DNA of 64,000 bases from contig OZ059900.1 of NCBI GenBank assembly GCA_964057225.1, positions 754,501 through 818,500 of the forward strand. The letters are read 5' to 3'. Shown in pieces: positions 11,459-26,600 of this stretch. The notes below the pieces were generated by a model. It was not told where the DNA came from. It did not search any database and saw only the letters and a program-made list of their open reading frames with translations. Each line of letters opens with the position of its first letter. Position 1 is the stretch's first letter. A program made the translations under genes and the position numbers. Source of the DNA: Auanema rhodensis. Its lineage: Eukaryota; Nematoda; Chromadorea; Rhabditida; Rhabditidae.

Positions 11459-14400
11459 AAATTTTGATCATATTCGTTAAGATTTGAGAATCAAACATAC
11501 AATACACAAAATCAGTCTATTTTTATGAGCTTGCACTGATATATATTCATTTTGATCAAAAAAGGTCGAAAATAGAAAGAATTTTTGAAATTTCCGAGTT
11601 TTGAGTCTAATTTGGCTAAATCGCTCATATATAAGATCAGAAGCATAGTTTTATTGTCTATGACAACAAAAATCATCAATTAAACGCTAGTGATGTTTAA
11701 ATACTGATTTTCGCTCAAATAGCATTACTACACTAAGTATGGTCGTTTTTATGCCTTTAACACCATATACTCACCGATTTTTGGTACAAAATCTGTAATA
11801 CTCGTAAATTTTGATCATATTCGTTAAGATTTGAAAATCAAACACACAATAAACAAAATCAGTCTATTTTTATGAGTTTGCACTGATATATATTCATTTT
11901 GATCAAAAAAGGTCGAAAATAGAAAGAATTTTTGAATTTTCCGAGTTTTGAGTCCAATTGGGCTAAATCGCTCATATATATAATCAAAAGCATAGTTTTA
12001 CTGTCTATGATAACAAAAGTCATCAATTAAACGCTAGTGATGTTTAAATACTGAATTTCGCTCAAATAGCATTACTACACTAAGTATGGTCGTTTTTATG
12101 CCTTTAACACCATATACTCACCGATTTTTGGTACAAAATCTGTAATACTCGTAAATTTTGATCATATTCGTTAAGATTTGAGAATCAAACACACAATACA
12201 CAAAATCAGTCTATTTTTATGAGCTTGCACTGATATATATTCATTTTGATCAAAAAAGGTCGAAAATAGAAAGAATTTTTGAAATTTCCGAGTTTTGAGT
12301 CTAATTTGGCTAAATCGCTCATATATATGATCAGAAGCATAGTTTTATTGTCTATGACAACAAAAATCATCAATTAAACGCTAGTGATATTTAAATACTG
12401 ATTTTCGCTCAAAAAGCATTACTACACTAAGTATGGTCGTTTTTATGCCTTTAACACCATATACTCACCGATTTTTGGTACAAAATCTGTAATACTCGTA
12501 AATTTTGATCATATTCGTTAAGATTTGAAAATCAAACACACAATAAACAAAATCAGTCTATTTTTATGAGTTTGCACTGATATATATTCATTTTGATCAA
12601 AAAAGGTCGAAAATAGAAAGAATTTTTGAATTTTCCGAGTTTTGAGTCCAATTGGGCTAAATCGCTCATATATATAATCAAAAGCATAGTTTTACTGTCT
12701 ATGATAACAAAAGTCATCAATTAAACGCTAGTGATGTTTAAATACTGATTTTCGCTCAAATAGCATTACTACACTAAGTATGGTCGTTTTTATGCCTTTA
12801 ACACCATATACTCACCGATTTTTGGTACAAAATCTGTGATACTCGTAAATTTTGATCATATTCGGTGAGATTCGAGAATCAAACACACAATACACGAAAT
12901 AAGTTTATTTTTACGAGTTTGCACTGATATTTATTCATTTTGATCAAAAAAGGTCGAAAATAGAAAGAATTTTTGAAATTTCCGAGTTTTGAGTCTAATT
13001 TGGCTAAATCGCTCATATATATGATCAAAAGCATAGTTTTATTGTCTATGACAACAAAAGTCATCAATTAAACGCTAGTGATGTTTAAATACTGAATTTC
13101 GCTCAAGTAGCATTACTACACTAAGTATGGTCGTTTTTATGCCTTTAACACCATATACTCACCGATTTTTGGTACAAAATCTGTGATACTCGTAAATTTT
13201 GATCATATTCGGTGAGATTCGAGAATCAAACACACAATACACGAAATAAGTTTATTTTTACGAGTTTGCACTGATATTTATTCATTTTGATCAAAAAAGG
13301 TCGAAAATAGAAAGAATTTTTGAATTTTCCGAGTTTTGAGTCTAATTTGGCTAAATCGCTCATATATATGATCAAAAGCATAGTTTTACTGTCTATGATA
13401 ACAAAAGTCTTCAAATATACACTAATAATGTGTAAATCACTGAATTTCACTCAAATAGCTTTACTACACTAAGTATGGTCGTTTTTATGCCTTTAACACC
13501 ATATACTCACCGATTTTTGGTACAAAATCTGTAATACTCGTAAATTTTGATCATATTCGTTAAGATTTGAAAATCAAACACACAATAAACAAAATCAGTC
13601 TATTTTTATGAGTTTGCACTGATATATATTCATTTTGATCAAAAAAGGTCGAAAATAGAAGAATTTTTGAATTTTCCGAGTTTTGAGTCCAATTGGGCTA
13701 AATCGCTCATATATATGATCAAAAGCATAGTTTTACTGTCTATGATAACAAAAGTCTTCAAATATACACTAATAATGTGTAAATCACTGAATTTCACTCA
13801 AATGCATTACTACACTAAGTATGGTCATTTTTATGCCTTTAACACCATATACTCACCGATTTTTGGTACAAAATCTGTAATACTTGTAAATTTCGATCAT
13901 ATTCGTTAAGATTCGAGAAACAAACACATAATACACGAAATAAGTCTATTTTTATGAGTTTGCACTGATATTTATTCATTTTGATCAAAAAAGGTCGAAA
14001 ATAGAAAGAATTTTTGAAATTTCCGAGTTTTGAGTCGAATTGGGCTAAATCGCTCATATATATGATCAAAAGCATAGTTTTACTGTCTATGATAACAAAA
14101 GTCTTCAAATATACACTAATAATGATTAAATCACTGAATTTCACTCAAATAGCATTACTACACTAAGTATGGTCGTTTTTATGCCTTTAACACCATATAC
14201 TCACCGATTTTTGGTACAAAATCTGTAATACTTGTAAATTTTGATCATATTTGTTAAGATTCGAGAATCAAACACATAATACACAAAATAAGTCTATTTT
14301 TACAAGTTTGCACTGATATTTATTCATTTTGATCAAAAAAGGTCGAAAATAGAAAGAATTTTTGAAATTTCCGAGTTTTGAGTCCAATTTGGCTAAATCG

Positions 14401-16665
14401 CTCATATATATGATCAAAAACATAGTTTCATTGTCTATAACAACAAAAGTCATCAATTAAACGCTAGTGATGTTTAAATACTGAATTTCGCTCAAATAGC
14501 ATTACTACACTAAGTATGGTCGTTTTTATGCCTTTAACACCATATACTCACCGATTTTTGGTACAAAATCTGTAATACTCGTAAATTTTGATCATATTCG
14601 TTAAGATTTGAGAATCAAACATACAATACACAAACTCAGTCTATTTTTATGAGCTTGCACTGATATATATTCATTTTGATCAAAAAAGGTCGAAAATAGA
14701 AAGAATTTTTGAAATTTCCGAGTTTTGAGTCTAATTTGGCTAAATCGCTCATATATATGATCAGAAGCATAGTTTTATTGTCTATGACAACAAAAGTCAT
14801 CAATTAAACGCTAGTGATGTTTAAATACTGATTTTCGCTCAAATAGCATTACTACACTAAGTATGGTCGTTTTTATGCCTTTAACACCATATACTCACCG
14901 ATTTTTGGTACAAAATCTGTAATACTCGTAAATTTTGATCATATTCGTTATGATTCGAAAATCAAACACACAATAAACAAAATCTGTCTATTTTTATGAG
15001 TTTGCACCGATATATATTCATTTTGATCAAAAAAGGTCGAAAATAGAAAGAATTTTTGAATTTTCCGAGTTTTGAGTCCAATTGGGCTAAATCGCTCATA
15101 TATATGATCAAAAGCATAGTTTTACTGTCTATAACAACAAAAGTCATCAATTAAACGCTAGTGATATTTAAATACTGATTTTCGCTCAAGTAGCATTACT
15201 ACACTAAGTATGGTCGTTTTTATGCCTTTAACACCATATACTCACCGATTTTTGGTACAAAATCTGTAATACTTGTAAATTTTGATCATATTCGTTAAGA
15301 TTTGAGAATCAAACATACAATACACGAAATCAGTCTATTTTTATGAGCTTGCACTGATATATATTCATTTTGATCAAAAAAGGTCGAAAATAGAAAGAAT
15401 TTTTGAAATTTCCGAGTTTTGAGTCTAATTTGGCTAAATCGCTCATATATATGATCAGAAGCATAGTTTTATTGTCTATGACAACAAAAATCATCAATTA
15501 AACGCTAGTGATGTTTAAATACTGATTTTCGCTCAAATAGCATTACTACACTAAGTATGGTCGTTTTTATGCCTTTAACACCATATACTCACCGATTTTT
15601 GGTACAAAATCTGTAATACTCGTAAAATTTGATCATATTTGTTAAGATTTGAGAATCAAACACACAATACACAAAATCAGTCTATTTTTATGAGTTTACA
15701 CTGATATATATTCATTTTCATCAAAAAAGGTCGAAAATAGAAAGAATTTTTGAAATTTCCGAGTTTTGAGTCCAATTTGGCTAAATCGCTCATATATATG
15801 ATCAGAAGCATAGTTTTATTGTCTATGACAACAAAAATCATCAATTAAACGCTAGTGATGTTTAAATACTGATTTTCGCTCAAATAGCATTACTACACTA
15901 AGTATGGTCGTTTTTATGCCTTTAACACCATATACTCACCGATTTTTGGTACAAAATCTGTAATACTCGTAAAATTTGATCATATTTGTTAAGATTTGAG
16001 AATCAAACACACAATACACAAAATCAGTCTATTTTTATGAGTTTACACTGATATATATTCATTTTCATCAAAAAAGGTCGAAAATAGAAAGAATTTTTGA
16101 ATTTTCCGAGTTTTGAGTCCAATTGGGCTAAATCGCTCATATATATGATCAAAAGCATAGTTTCACTGTCTATGATAACAAAAGTCTTCAAATATAAACT
16201 AGTAATGATTAAATCACTGAATTTCACTCAATTAGCATTACTACACTAAGTATGGTCGTTTTTATGCCTTTAACACCATATACTCACCGATTTTTGGTAC
16301 AAAATCTGTAATACTCGTAAATTTTGATCATATTCGTTAAGATTTGAAAATCAAACACACAATAAACAAAATCAGTCTATTTTTATGAGTTTGCACTGAT
16401 ATATATTCATTTTGATCAAAAAAGGTCGAAAATAGAAAGAATTTTTGAATTTTCCGAGTTTTGAGTCCAATTGGGCTAAATCGCTCATATATATAATCAA
16501 AAGCATAGTTTTACTGTCTATGATAACAAAAGTCTTCAATTAAACGCTAGTGATGTTTAAATACTGATTTTCGCTCAAATAGCATTACTACACTAAGTAT
16601 GGTCGTTTTTATGCCTTTAACACCATATACTCACCGATTTTTGGTACAAAATCTGTAATACTCGT
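11459..16665 (+). repeat. Mixed-subtype stretch of fifteen monomers
   Basis: Starts run E 11459, C 11806, E 12153, C 12500, A 12847, A 13194, shortened C 13542, 13888, D 14236, E 14583, C 14930, E 15277, F-like 15624, F 15971 and C 16319. Two A copies lie side by side; the first has a 347-type right part and the second a 348-type one. The F-like copy at 15624 has an F left part and an E-like right part. Nothing other than satellite is present. Confidence 0.72.
13542..13887 (+). repeat. 346-bp monomer with two 1-bp deletions
   Basis: This copy has a 348-type right part but is 2 bp short. One base is missing at gaaaatagaagaattt (usual form gaaaatagaaagaattt) near 13,660, and one at caaatgcatt (usual caaatagcatt) near 13,803. 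It also has ggtcattttt in place of ggtcgttttt in the otherwise invariant block. The shifted frame opens an 80-codon plus-strand frame at 13667-13909, which I regard as accidental. Confidence 0.85.
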
Positions 16666-19600
16666 AAAATTTGATCATATTTGTTAAGATTTGAGAATCA
16701 AACACACAATACACAAAATCAGTCTATTTTTATGAGTTTACACTGATATATATTCATTTTCATCAAAAAAGGTCGAAAATAGAAAGAATTTTTGAATTTT
16801 CCGAGTTTTGAGTCGAATTGGGCTAAATCGCTCATATATATGATCAAAAGCATAGTTTCACTGTCTATGATAACAAAAGTCTTCAAATATACACTAATAA
16901 TGATTAAATCACTGAATTTCACTCAATTAGCATTACTACACTAAGTATGGTCGTTTTTATGCCTTTAACACCATATACTCACCGATTTTTGGTACAAAAT
17001 CTGTAATACTTGTAAATTTTGATCATATTTGTTAAGATTCGAGAATCAAACACATAATACACAAAATAAGTCTATTTTTACAAGTTTGCACTGATATTTA
17101 TTCATTTTGATCAAAAAAGGTCGAAAATAGAAAGAATTTTTGAAATTTCCGAGTTTTGAGTCCAATTTGGCTAAATCGCTCATATATATGATCAAAAGCA
17201 TAGTTTTATTGTCTATAACAACAAAAGTCATCAATTAAACGCTAGTGATGTTTAAATACTGAATTTCGCTCAAATAGCATTACTACACTAAGTATGGTCG
17301 TTTTTATGCCTTTAACACCATATACTCACCGATTTTTGGTACAAAATCTGTAATACTCGTAAATTTTGATCATATTCGTTAAGATTTGAGAATCAAACAT
17401 ACAATACACAAAATCAGTCTATTTTTATGAGCTTGCACTGATATATATTCATTTTGATCAAAAAAGGTCGAAAATAGAAAGAATTTTTGAAATTTCCGAG
17501 TTTTGAGTCTAATTTGGCTAAATCGCTCATATATAAGATCAGAAGCATAGTTTTATTGTCTATGACAACAAAAATCATCAATTAAACGCTAGTGATGTTT
17601 AAATACTGATTTTCGCTCAAATAGCATTACTACACTAAGTATGGTCGTTTTTATGCCTTTAACACCATATACTCACCGATTTTTGGTACAAAATCTGTAA
17701 TACTCGTAAATTTTGATCATATTCGTTAAGATTTGAAAATCAAACACACAATAAACAAAATCAGTCTATTTTTATGAGTTTGCACTGATATATATTCATT
17801 TTGATCAAAAAAGGTCGAAAATAGAAAGAATTTTTGAATTTTCCGAGTTTTGAGTCCAATTGGGCTAAATCGCTCATATATATAATCAAAAGCATAGTTT
17901 TACTGTCTATGATAACAAAAGTCATCAATTAAACGCTAGTGATGTTTAAATACTGAATTTCGCTCAAATAGCATTACTACACTAAGTATGGTCGTTTTTA
18001 TGCCTTTAACACCATATACTCACCGATTTTTGGTACAAAATCTGTAATACTCGTAAATTTTGATCATATTCGTTAAGATTTGAGAATCAAACACACAATA
18101 CACAAAATCAGTCTATTTTTATGAGCTTGCACTGATATATATTCATTTTGATCAAAAAAGGTCGAAAATAGAAAGAATTTTTGAAATTTCCGAGTTTTGA
18201 GTCTAATTTGGCTAAATCGCTCATATATATGATCAGAAGCATAGTTTTATTGTCTATGACAACAAAAATCATCAATTAAACGCTAGTGATGTTTAAATAC
18301 TGATTTTCGCTCAAATAGCATTACTACACTAAGTATGGTCGTTTTTATGCCTTTAACACCATATACTCACCGATTTTTGGTACAAAATCTGTAATACTCG
18401 TAAATTTTGATCATATTTGTTAAGATTTGAGAATCAAACACACAATACACAAAATCAGTCTATTTTTATGAGTTTACACTGATATATATTCATTTTCATC
18501 AAAAAAGGTCGAAAATAGAAAGAATTTTTGAATTTTCCGAGTTTTGAGTCGAATTGGGCTAAATCGCTCATATATATGATCAAAAGCATAGTTTTACTGT
18601 CTATGATAACAAAAGTCTTTAAATATACACTAATAATGATTAAATCACTGAATTTCACTCAATTAGCATTACTACACTAAGTATGGTCGTTTTTATGCCT
18701 TTAACACCATATACTCACCGATTTTTGGTACAAAATCTGTAATACTTGTAAATTTTGATCATATTTGTTAAGATTCGAGAATCAAACACATAATACACAA
18801 AATAAGTCTATTTTTACAAGTTTGCACTGATATTTATTCATTTTGATCAAAAAAGGTCGAAAATAGAAAGAATTTTTGAAATTTCCGAGTTTTGAGTCCA
18901 ATTTGGCTAAATCGCTCATATATATGATCAAAAGCATAGTTTTATTGTCTATAACAACAAAAGTCATCAATTAAACGCTAGTGATGTTTAAATACTGAAT
19001 TTCGCTCAAATAGCATTACTACACTAAGTATGGTCGTTTTTATGCCTTTAACACCATATACTCACCGATTTTTGGTACAAAATCTGTAATACTCGTAAAT
19101 TTTGATCATATTCGTTAAGATTTGAGAATCAAACATACAATACACAAAATCAGTCTATTTTTATGAGCTTGCACTGATATATATTCATTTTGATCAAAAA
19201 AGGTCGAAAATAGAAAGAATTTTTGAAATTTCCGAGTTTTGAGTCTAATTTGGCTAAATCGCTCATATATAAGATCAGAAGCATAGTTTTATTGTCTATG
19301 ACAACAAAAATCATCAATTAAACGCTAGTGATGTTTAAATACTGATTTTCGCTCAAATAGCATTACTACACTAAGTATGGTCGTTTTTATGCCTTTAACA
19401 CCATATACTCACCGATTTTTGGTACAAAATCTGTAATACTCGTAAATTTTGATCATATTCGTTAAGATTTGAAAATCAAACACACAATAAACAAAATCAG
19501 TCTATTTTTATGAGTTTGCACTGATATATATTCATTTTGATCAAAAAAGGTCGAAAATAGAAAGAATTTTTGAATTTTCCGAGTTTTGAGTCCAATTGGG

Positions 19601-21180
19601 CTAAATCGCTCATATATATAATCAAAAGCATAGTTTTACTGTCTATGATAACAAAAGTCATCAATTAAACGCTAGTGATGTTTAAATACTGATTTTCGCT
19701 CAAATAGCATTACTACACTAAGTATGGTCGTTTTTATGCCTTTAACACCATATACTCACCGATTTTTGGTACAAAATCTGTAATACTCGTAAATTTTGAT
19801 CATATTTGTTAAGATTTGAGAATCAAACACACAATACACAAAATCAGTCTATTTTTATGAGTTTACACTGATATATATTCATTTTCATCAAAAAAGGTCG
19901 AAAATAGAAAGAATTTTTGAATTTTCCGAGTTTTGAGTCGAATTGGGCTAAATCGCTCATATATATGATCAAAAGCATAGTTTTACTGTCTATGATAACA
20001 AAAGTCTTCAAATATACACTAATAATGATTAAATCACTGAATTTCACTCAATTAGCATTACTACACTAAGTATGGTCGTTTTTATGCCTTTAACACCATA
20101 TACTCACCGATTTTTGGTACAAAATCTGTAATACTTGTAAATTTCGATCATATTTGTTAAGATTCGAGAATCAAACACATAATACACAAAATAAGTCTAT
20201 TTTTACAAGTTTGCACTGATATTTATTCATTTTGATCAAAAAAGGTCGAAAATAGAAAGAATTTTTGAAATTTCCGAGTTTTGAGTCCAATTTGGCTAAA
20301 TCGCTCATATATATGATCAAAAGCATAGTTTTATTGTCTATAACAACAAAAGTCATCAATTAAACGCTAGTGATGTTTAAATACTGAATTTCGCTCAAAT
20401 AGCATTACTACACTAAGTATGGTCGTTTTTATGCCTTTAACACCATATACTCACCGATTTTTGGTACAAAATCTGTAATACTCGTAAATTTTGATCATAT
20501 TCGTTAAGATTTGAGAATCAAACATACAATACACAAAATCAGTCTATTTTTATGAGCTTGCACTGATATATATTCATTTTGATCAAAAAAGGTCGAAAAT
20601 AGAAAGAATTTTTGAAATTTCCGAGTTTTGAGTCTAATTTGGCTAAATCGCTCATATATAAGATCAGAAGCATAGTTTTATTGTCTATGACAACAAAAAT
20701 CATCAATTAAACGCTAGTGATGTTTAAATACTGATTTTCGCTCAAATAGCATTACTACACTAAGTATGGTCGTTTTTATGCCTTTAACACCATATACTCA
20801 CCGATTTTTGGTACAAAATCTGTAATACTCGTAAATTTTGATCATATTCGTTAAGATTTGAAAATTAAACACACAATAAACAAAATCAGTCTATTTTTAT
20901 GAGTTTGCACTGATATATATTCATTTTGATCAAAAAAGGTCGAAAATAGAAAGAATTTTTGAATTTTCCGAGTTTTGAGTCCAATTGGGCTAAATCGCTC
21001 ATATATATAATCAAAAGCATAGTTTTACTGTCTATGATAACAAAAGTCATCAATTAAACGCTAGTGATGTTTAAATCACTGAATTTCACTCAAATAGCAT
21101 TACTACACTAAGTATGGTCGTTTTTATGCCTTTAACACCATATACTCACCGATTTTTGGTACAAAATCTGTAATACTCGT
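16666..21180 (+). repeat. Higher-order repeat F-D-E-C(-E'), 4 or 5 monomers
   Basis: The order is F 16666, D 17014, E 17361, C 17708, E' 18055, F 18402, D 18750, E 19097, C 19444, F 19791, D 20139, E 20486, C 20833. The same four-monomer order occurs three times. The first two starts are 1,736 bp apart (five monomers, with E') and the next two 1,389 bp apart (four). F is recognised by gagtttacactg and ttttcatc, D by cataatacacaaaataag, E by catacaatacac, C by acaataaac. The second and third runs are part of the 16-monomer duplication. Confidence 0.85.
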
Positions 21181-23615
21181 AAATTTCGATCATATTCGTT
21201 AAGATTCGAGAATCAAACACACAATACACGAAATAAGTTTATTTTTACGAGTTTGCACTGATATTTATTCATTTTGATCAAAAAAGGTCGAAAATAGAAA
21301 GAATTTTTGAATTTTCCGAGTTTTGAGTCCAATTGGGCTAAATCGCTCATATATATGATCAAAAGCATAGTTTCACTGTCTATGATAACAAAAGTCTTCA
21401 AATATACACTAGTAATGATTAAATCACTGAATTTCACTCAAATAGCTTTACTACACTAAGTATGGTCGTTTTTATGCCTTTAACACCATATACTCACCGA
21501 TTTTTGGTACAAAATCTGTAATACTCGTAAATTTTGATCATATCCGTTAAGATTCGAGAATCAAACACACAATACACGAAATAAGTTTATTTTTACGAGT
21601 TTGCACTGATATTTATTCATTTTGATCAAAAAAGGTCGAAAATAGAAAGAATTTTTGAATTTTCCGAGTTTTGAGTCCAATTGGGCTAAATCGCTCATAT
21701 ATATGATCAAAAGCATAGTTTCACTGTCTATGATAACAAAAGTCTTCAAATATACACTAGTAATGATTAAATCACTGAATTTCACTCAAATAGCATTACT
21801 ACACTAAGTATGGTCGTTTTTATGCCTTTAACACCATATACTCACCGATTTTTGGTACAAAATCTGTAATACTCGTAAATTTTGATCATATTCGTTAAGA
21901 TTTGAGAATCAAACACACAATAAACAAAATCAGTCTATTTTTATGAGTTTGCACTGATATATATTCATTTTGATCAAAAAAGGTCGAAAATAGAAAGAAT
22001 TTTTGAATTTTCCGAGTTTTGAGTCCAATTGGGCTAAATCGCTCATATATATAATCAAAAGCATAGTTTTACTGTCTATGATAACAAAAGTCATCAATTA
22101 AACGCTAGTGATGTTTAAATCACTGAATTTCACTCAAATAGCATTACTACACTAAGTATGGTCGTTTTTATGCCTTTAACACCATATACTCACCGATTTT
22201 TGGTACAAAATCTGTAATACTCGTAAATTTCGATCATATTCGTTAAGATTCGAGAATCAAACACACAATACACGAAATAAGTTTATTTTTACGAGTTTGC
22301 ACTGATATTTATTCATTTTGATCAAAAAAGGTCGAAAATAGAAAGAATTTTTGAATTTTCCGAGTTTTGAGTCCAATTGGGCTAAATCGCTCATATATAT
22401 GATCAAAAGCATAGTTTCACTGTCTATGATAACAAAAGTCTTCAAATATACACTAGTAATGATTAAATCACTGAATTTCACTCAAATAGCTTTACTACAC
22501 TAAGTATGGTCGTTTTTATGCCTTTAACACCATATACTCACCGATTTTTGGTACAAAATCTGTAATACTCGTAAATTTTGATCATATCCGTTAAGATTCG
22601 AGAATCAAACACACAATACACGAAATAAGTTTATTTTTACGAGTTTGCACTGATATTTATTCATTTTGATCAAAAAAGGTCGAAAATAGAAAGAATTTTT
22701 GAATTTTCCGAGTTTTGAGTCCAATTGGGCTAAATCGCTCATATATATGATCAAAAGCATAGTTTCACTGTCTATGATAACAAAAGTCTTCAAATATACA
22801 CTAGTAATGATTAAATCACTGAATTTCACTCAAATAGCATTACTACACTAAGTATGGTCGTTTTTATGCCTTTAACACCATATACTCACCGATTTTTGGT
22901 ACAAAATCTGTAATACTTGTAAATTTTGATCATATTCGTTAAGATTTGAGAATAAAACACATAATACACGAAATAAGTCTTTTTTTACAAGTTTGCACTG
23001 ATATTTATTCATTTTGATCAAAAAAGGTCGAAAATAGAAAGAATTTTTGAAATTTCCGAGTTTTGAGTCCAATTTGGCTAAATCGCTCATATATATGATC
23101 AAAAGCATAGTTCTATTGTCTATAACAACAAAAGTCTTTAATTAAACGCTAGTGATGTTTTAATACTGAATTTCGCTCAAATAGCATTACTACACTAAGT
23201 ATGGTCGTTTTTATGCCTTTAACACCATATACTCACCGATTTTTGGTACAAAATCTGTAATACTTGTAAATTTTGATCATATTCGTTAAGATTCGAAAAT
23301 CAAACACACAATACACGAAATAAGTTTATTTTTACAAGTTTGCACTGATATTTATTCATTTTGATCAAAAAAGGTCGAAAATAGAAAGAATTTTTGAAAT
23401 TTCCGAGTTTTGAGTCTAATTTGGCTAAATCGCTCATATATATGATCAGAAGCATAAGTGTATTGTCTATGACAACAAAAGTCATTATTTAAACACTAAT
23501 GATGTTTAAATCACTAAATTTCGCTCTAATAGCATTACTACACTAAGTATGGTCGTTTTTATGCCTTTAACACCATATACTCACCGATTTTTGGTACAAA
23601 ATCTGTAATACTCGT
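18055..23615 (+). repeat. 16-monomer block, first copy (5,561 bp)
   Basis: The block contains E' F D E C F D E C followed by seven monomers starting at 21181, 21529, 21877, 22225, 22573, 22921 and 23268. It is repeated at a constant offset of 5,561 bp. Rare private variants are shared by both copies: gtctttaaatatac (18,616 and 24,177), gaaaattaaacac (20,860 and 26,421), aaatttcgatcatatttg (20,139 and 25,700) and gagaataaaacac (22,949 and 28,510). The sequence upstream of the left edge differs from the corresponding sequence before copy two, so the edge lies in the conserved block near 17,990-18,060. Confidence 0.92.
20833..22920 (+). repeat. Nested trimer duplication, 1,044 bp twice (first copy)
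   Basis: Three 348-bp monomers (20833, 21181, 21529) are repeated as 21877, 22225 and 22573. Order-specific markers recur in step: a C-type left part joined to a 348-type right part, then aaatttcgatcatattcg with agctttac at the end, then atatccgttaag. All six are the 348-bp form, so the period is 1,044 rather than 1,042 bp. The first monomer of each trimer differs slightly: gaaaattaaac against gagaatcaaac. Confidence 0.88.
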
Positions 23616-26600
23616 AAATTTTGATCATATTCGTTAAGATTTGAGAATCAAACACACAATACACAAAATCAGTCTATTTTTATGAGCTTGCACTGATATA
23701 TATTCATTTTGATCAAAAAAGGTCGAAAATAGAAAGAATTTTTGAAATTTCCGAGTTTTGAGTCTAATTTGGCTAAATCGCTCATATATATGATCAGAAG
23801 CATAGTTTTATTGTCTATGACAACAAAAATCATCAATTAAACGCTAGTGATGTTTAAATACTGATTTTCGCTCAAATAGCATTACTACACTAAGTATGGT
23901 CGTTTTTATGCCTTTAACACCATATACTCACCGATTTTTGGTACAAAATCTGTAATACTCGTAAATTTTGATCATATTTGTTAAGATTTGAGAATCAAAC
24001 ACACAATACACAAAATCAGTCTATTTTTATGAGTTTACACTGATATATATTCATTTTCATCAAAAAAGGTCGAAAATAGAAAGAATTTTTGAATTTTCCG
24101 AGTTTTGAGTCGAATTGGGCTAAATCGCTCATATATATGATCAAAAGCATAGTTTTACTGTCTATGATAACAAAAGTCTTTAAATATACACTAATAATGA
24201 TTAAATCACTGAATTTCACTCAATTAGCATTACTACACTAAGTATGGTCGTTTTTATGCCTTTAACACCATATACTCACCGATTTTTGGTACAAAATCTG
24301 TAATACTTGTAAATTTTGATCATATTTGTTAAGATTCGAGAATCAAACACATAATACACAAAATAAGTCTATTTTTACAAGTTTGCACTGATATTTATTC
24401 ATTTTGATCAAAAAAGGTCGAAAATAGAAAGAATTTTTGAAATTTCCGAGTTTTGAGTCCAATTTGGCTAAATCGCTCATATATATGATCAAAAGCATAG
24501 TTTTATTGTCTATAACAACAAAAGTCATCAATTAAACGCTAGTGATGTTTAAATACTGAATTTCGCTCAAATAGCATTACTACACTAAGTATGGTCGTTT
24601 TTATGCCTTTAACACCATATACTCACCGATTTTTGGTACAAAATCTGTAATACTCGTAAATTTTGATCATATTCGTTAAGATTTGAGAATCAAACATACA
24701 ATACACAAAATCAGTCTATTTTTATGAGCTTGCACTGATATATATTCATTTTGATCAAAAAAGGTCGAAAATAGAAAGAATTTTTGAAATTTCCGAGTTT
24801 TGAGTCTAATTTGGCTAAATCGCTCATATATAAGATCAGAAGCATAGTTTTATTGTCTATGACAACAAAAATCATCAATTAAACGCTAGTGATGTTTAAA
24901 TACTGATTTTCGCTCAAATAGCATTACTACACTAAGTATGGTCGTTTTTATGCCTTTAACACCATATACTCACCGATTTTTGGTACAAAATCTGTAATAC
25001 TCGTAAATTTTGATCATATTCGTTAAGATTTGAAAATCAAACACACAATAAACAAAATCAGTCTATTTTTATGAGTTTGCACTGATATATATTCATTTTG
25101 ATCAAAAAAGGTCGAAAATAGAAAGAATTTTTGAATTTTCCGAGTTTTGAGTCCAATTGGGCTAAATCGCTCATATATATAATCAAAAGCATAGTTTTAC
25201 TGTCTATGATAACAAAAGTCATCAATTAAACGCTAGTGATGTTTAAATACTGATTTTCGCTCAAATAGCATTACTACACTAAGTATGGTCGTTTTTATGC
25301 CTTTAACACCATATACTCACCGATTTTTGGTACAAAATCTGTAATACTCGTAAATTTTGATCATATTTGTTAAGATTTGAGAATCAAACACACAATACAC
25401 AAAATCAGTCTATTTTTATGAGTTTACACTGATATATATTCATTTTCATCAAAAAAGGTCGAAAATAGAAAGAATTTTTGAATTTTCCGAGTTTTGAGTC
25501 GAATTGGGCTAAATCGCTCATATATATGATCAAAAGCATAGTTTTACTGTCTATGATAACAAAAGTCTTCAAATATACACTAATAATGATTAAATCACTG
25601 AATTTCACTCAATTAGCATTACTACACTAAGTATGGTCGTTTTTATGCCTTTAACACCATATACTCACCGATTTTTGGTACAAAATCTGTAATACTTGTA
25701 AATTTCGATCATATTTGTTAAGATTCGAGAATCAAACACATAATACACAAAATAAGTCTATTTTTACAAGTTTGCACTGATATTTATTCATTTTGATCAA
25801 AAAAGGTCGAAAATAGAAAGAATTTTTGAAATTTCCGAGTTTTGAGTCCAATTTGGCTAAATCGCTCATATATATGATCAAAAGCATAGTTTTATTGTCT
25901 ATAACAACAAAAGTCATCAATTAAACGCTAGTGATGTTTAAATACTGAATTTCGCTCAAATAGCATTACTACACTAAGTATGGTCGTTTTTATGCCTTTA
26001 ACACCATATACTCACCGATTTTTGGTACAAAATCTGTAATACTCGTAAATTTTGATCATATTCGTTAAGATTTGAGAATCAAACATACAATACACAAAAT
26101 CAGTCTATTTTTATGAGCTTGCACTGATATATATTCATTTTGATCAAAAAAGGTCGAAAATAGAAAGAATTTTTGAAATTTCCGAGTTTTGAGTCTAATT
26201 TGGCTAAATCGCTCATATATAAGATCAGAAGCATAGTTTTATTGTCTATGACAACAAAAATCATCAATTAAACGCTAGTGATGTTTAAATACTGATTTTC
26301 GCTCAAATAGCATTACTACACTAAGTATGGTCGTTTTTATGCCTTTAACACCATATACTCACCGATTTTTGGTACAAAATCTGTAATACTCGTAAATTTT
26401 GATCATATTCGTTAAGATTTGAAAATTAAACACACAATAAACAAAATCAGTCTATTTTTATGAGTTTGCACTGATATATATTCATTTTGATCAAAAAAGG
26501 TCGAAAATAGAAAGAATTTTTGAATTTTCCGAGTTTTGAGTCCAATTGGGCTAAATCGCTCATATATATAATCAAAAGCATAGTTTTACTGTCTATGATA

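Noticed and set aside
13667-13909. Plus-strand 80-codon open frame
   Set aside because: It exists only because two 1-bp deletions in the monomer at 13542 shift the frame. No other monomer has it.
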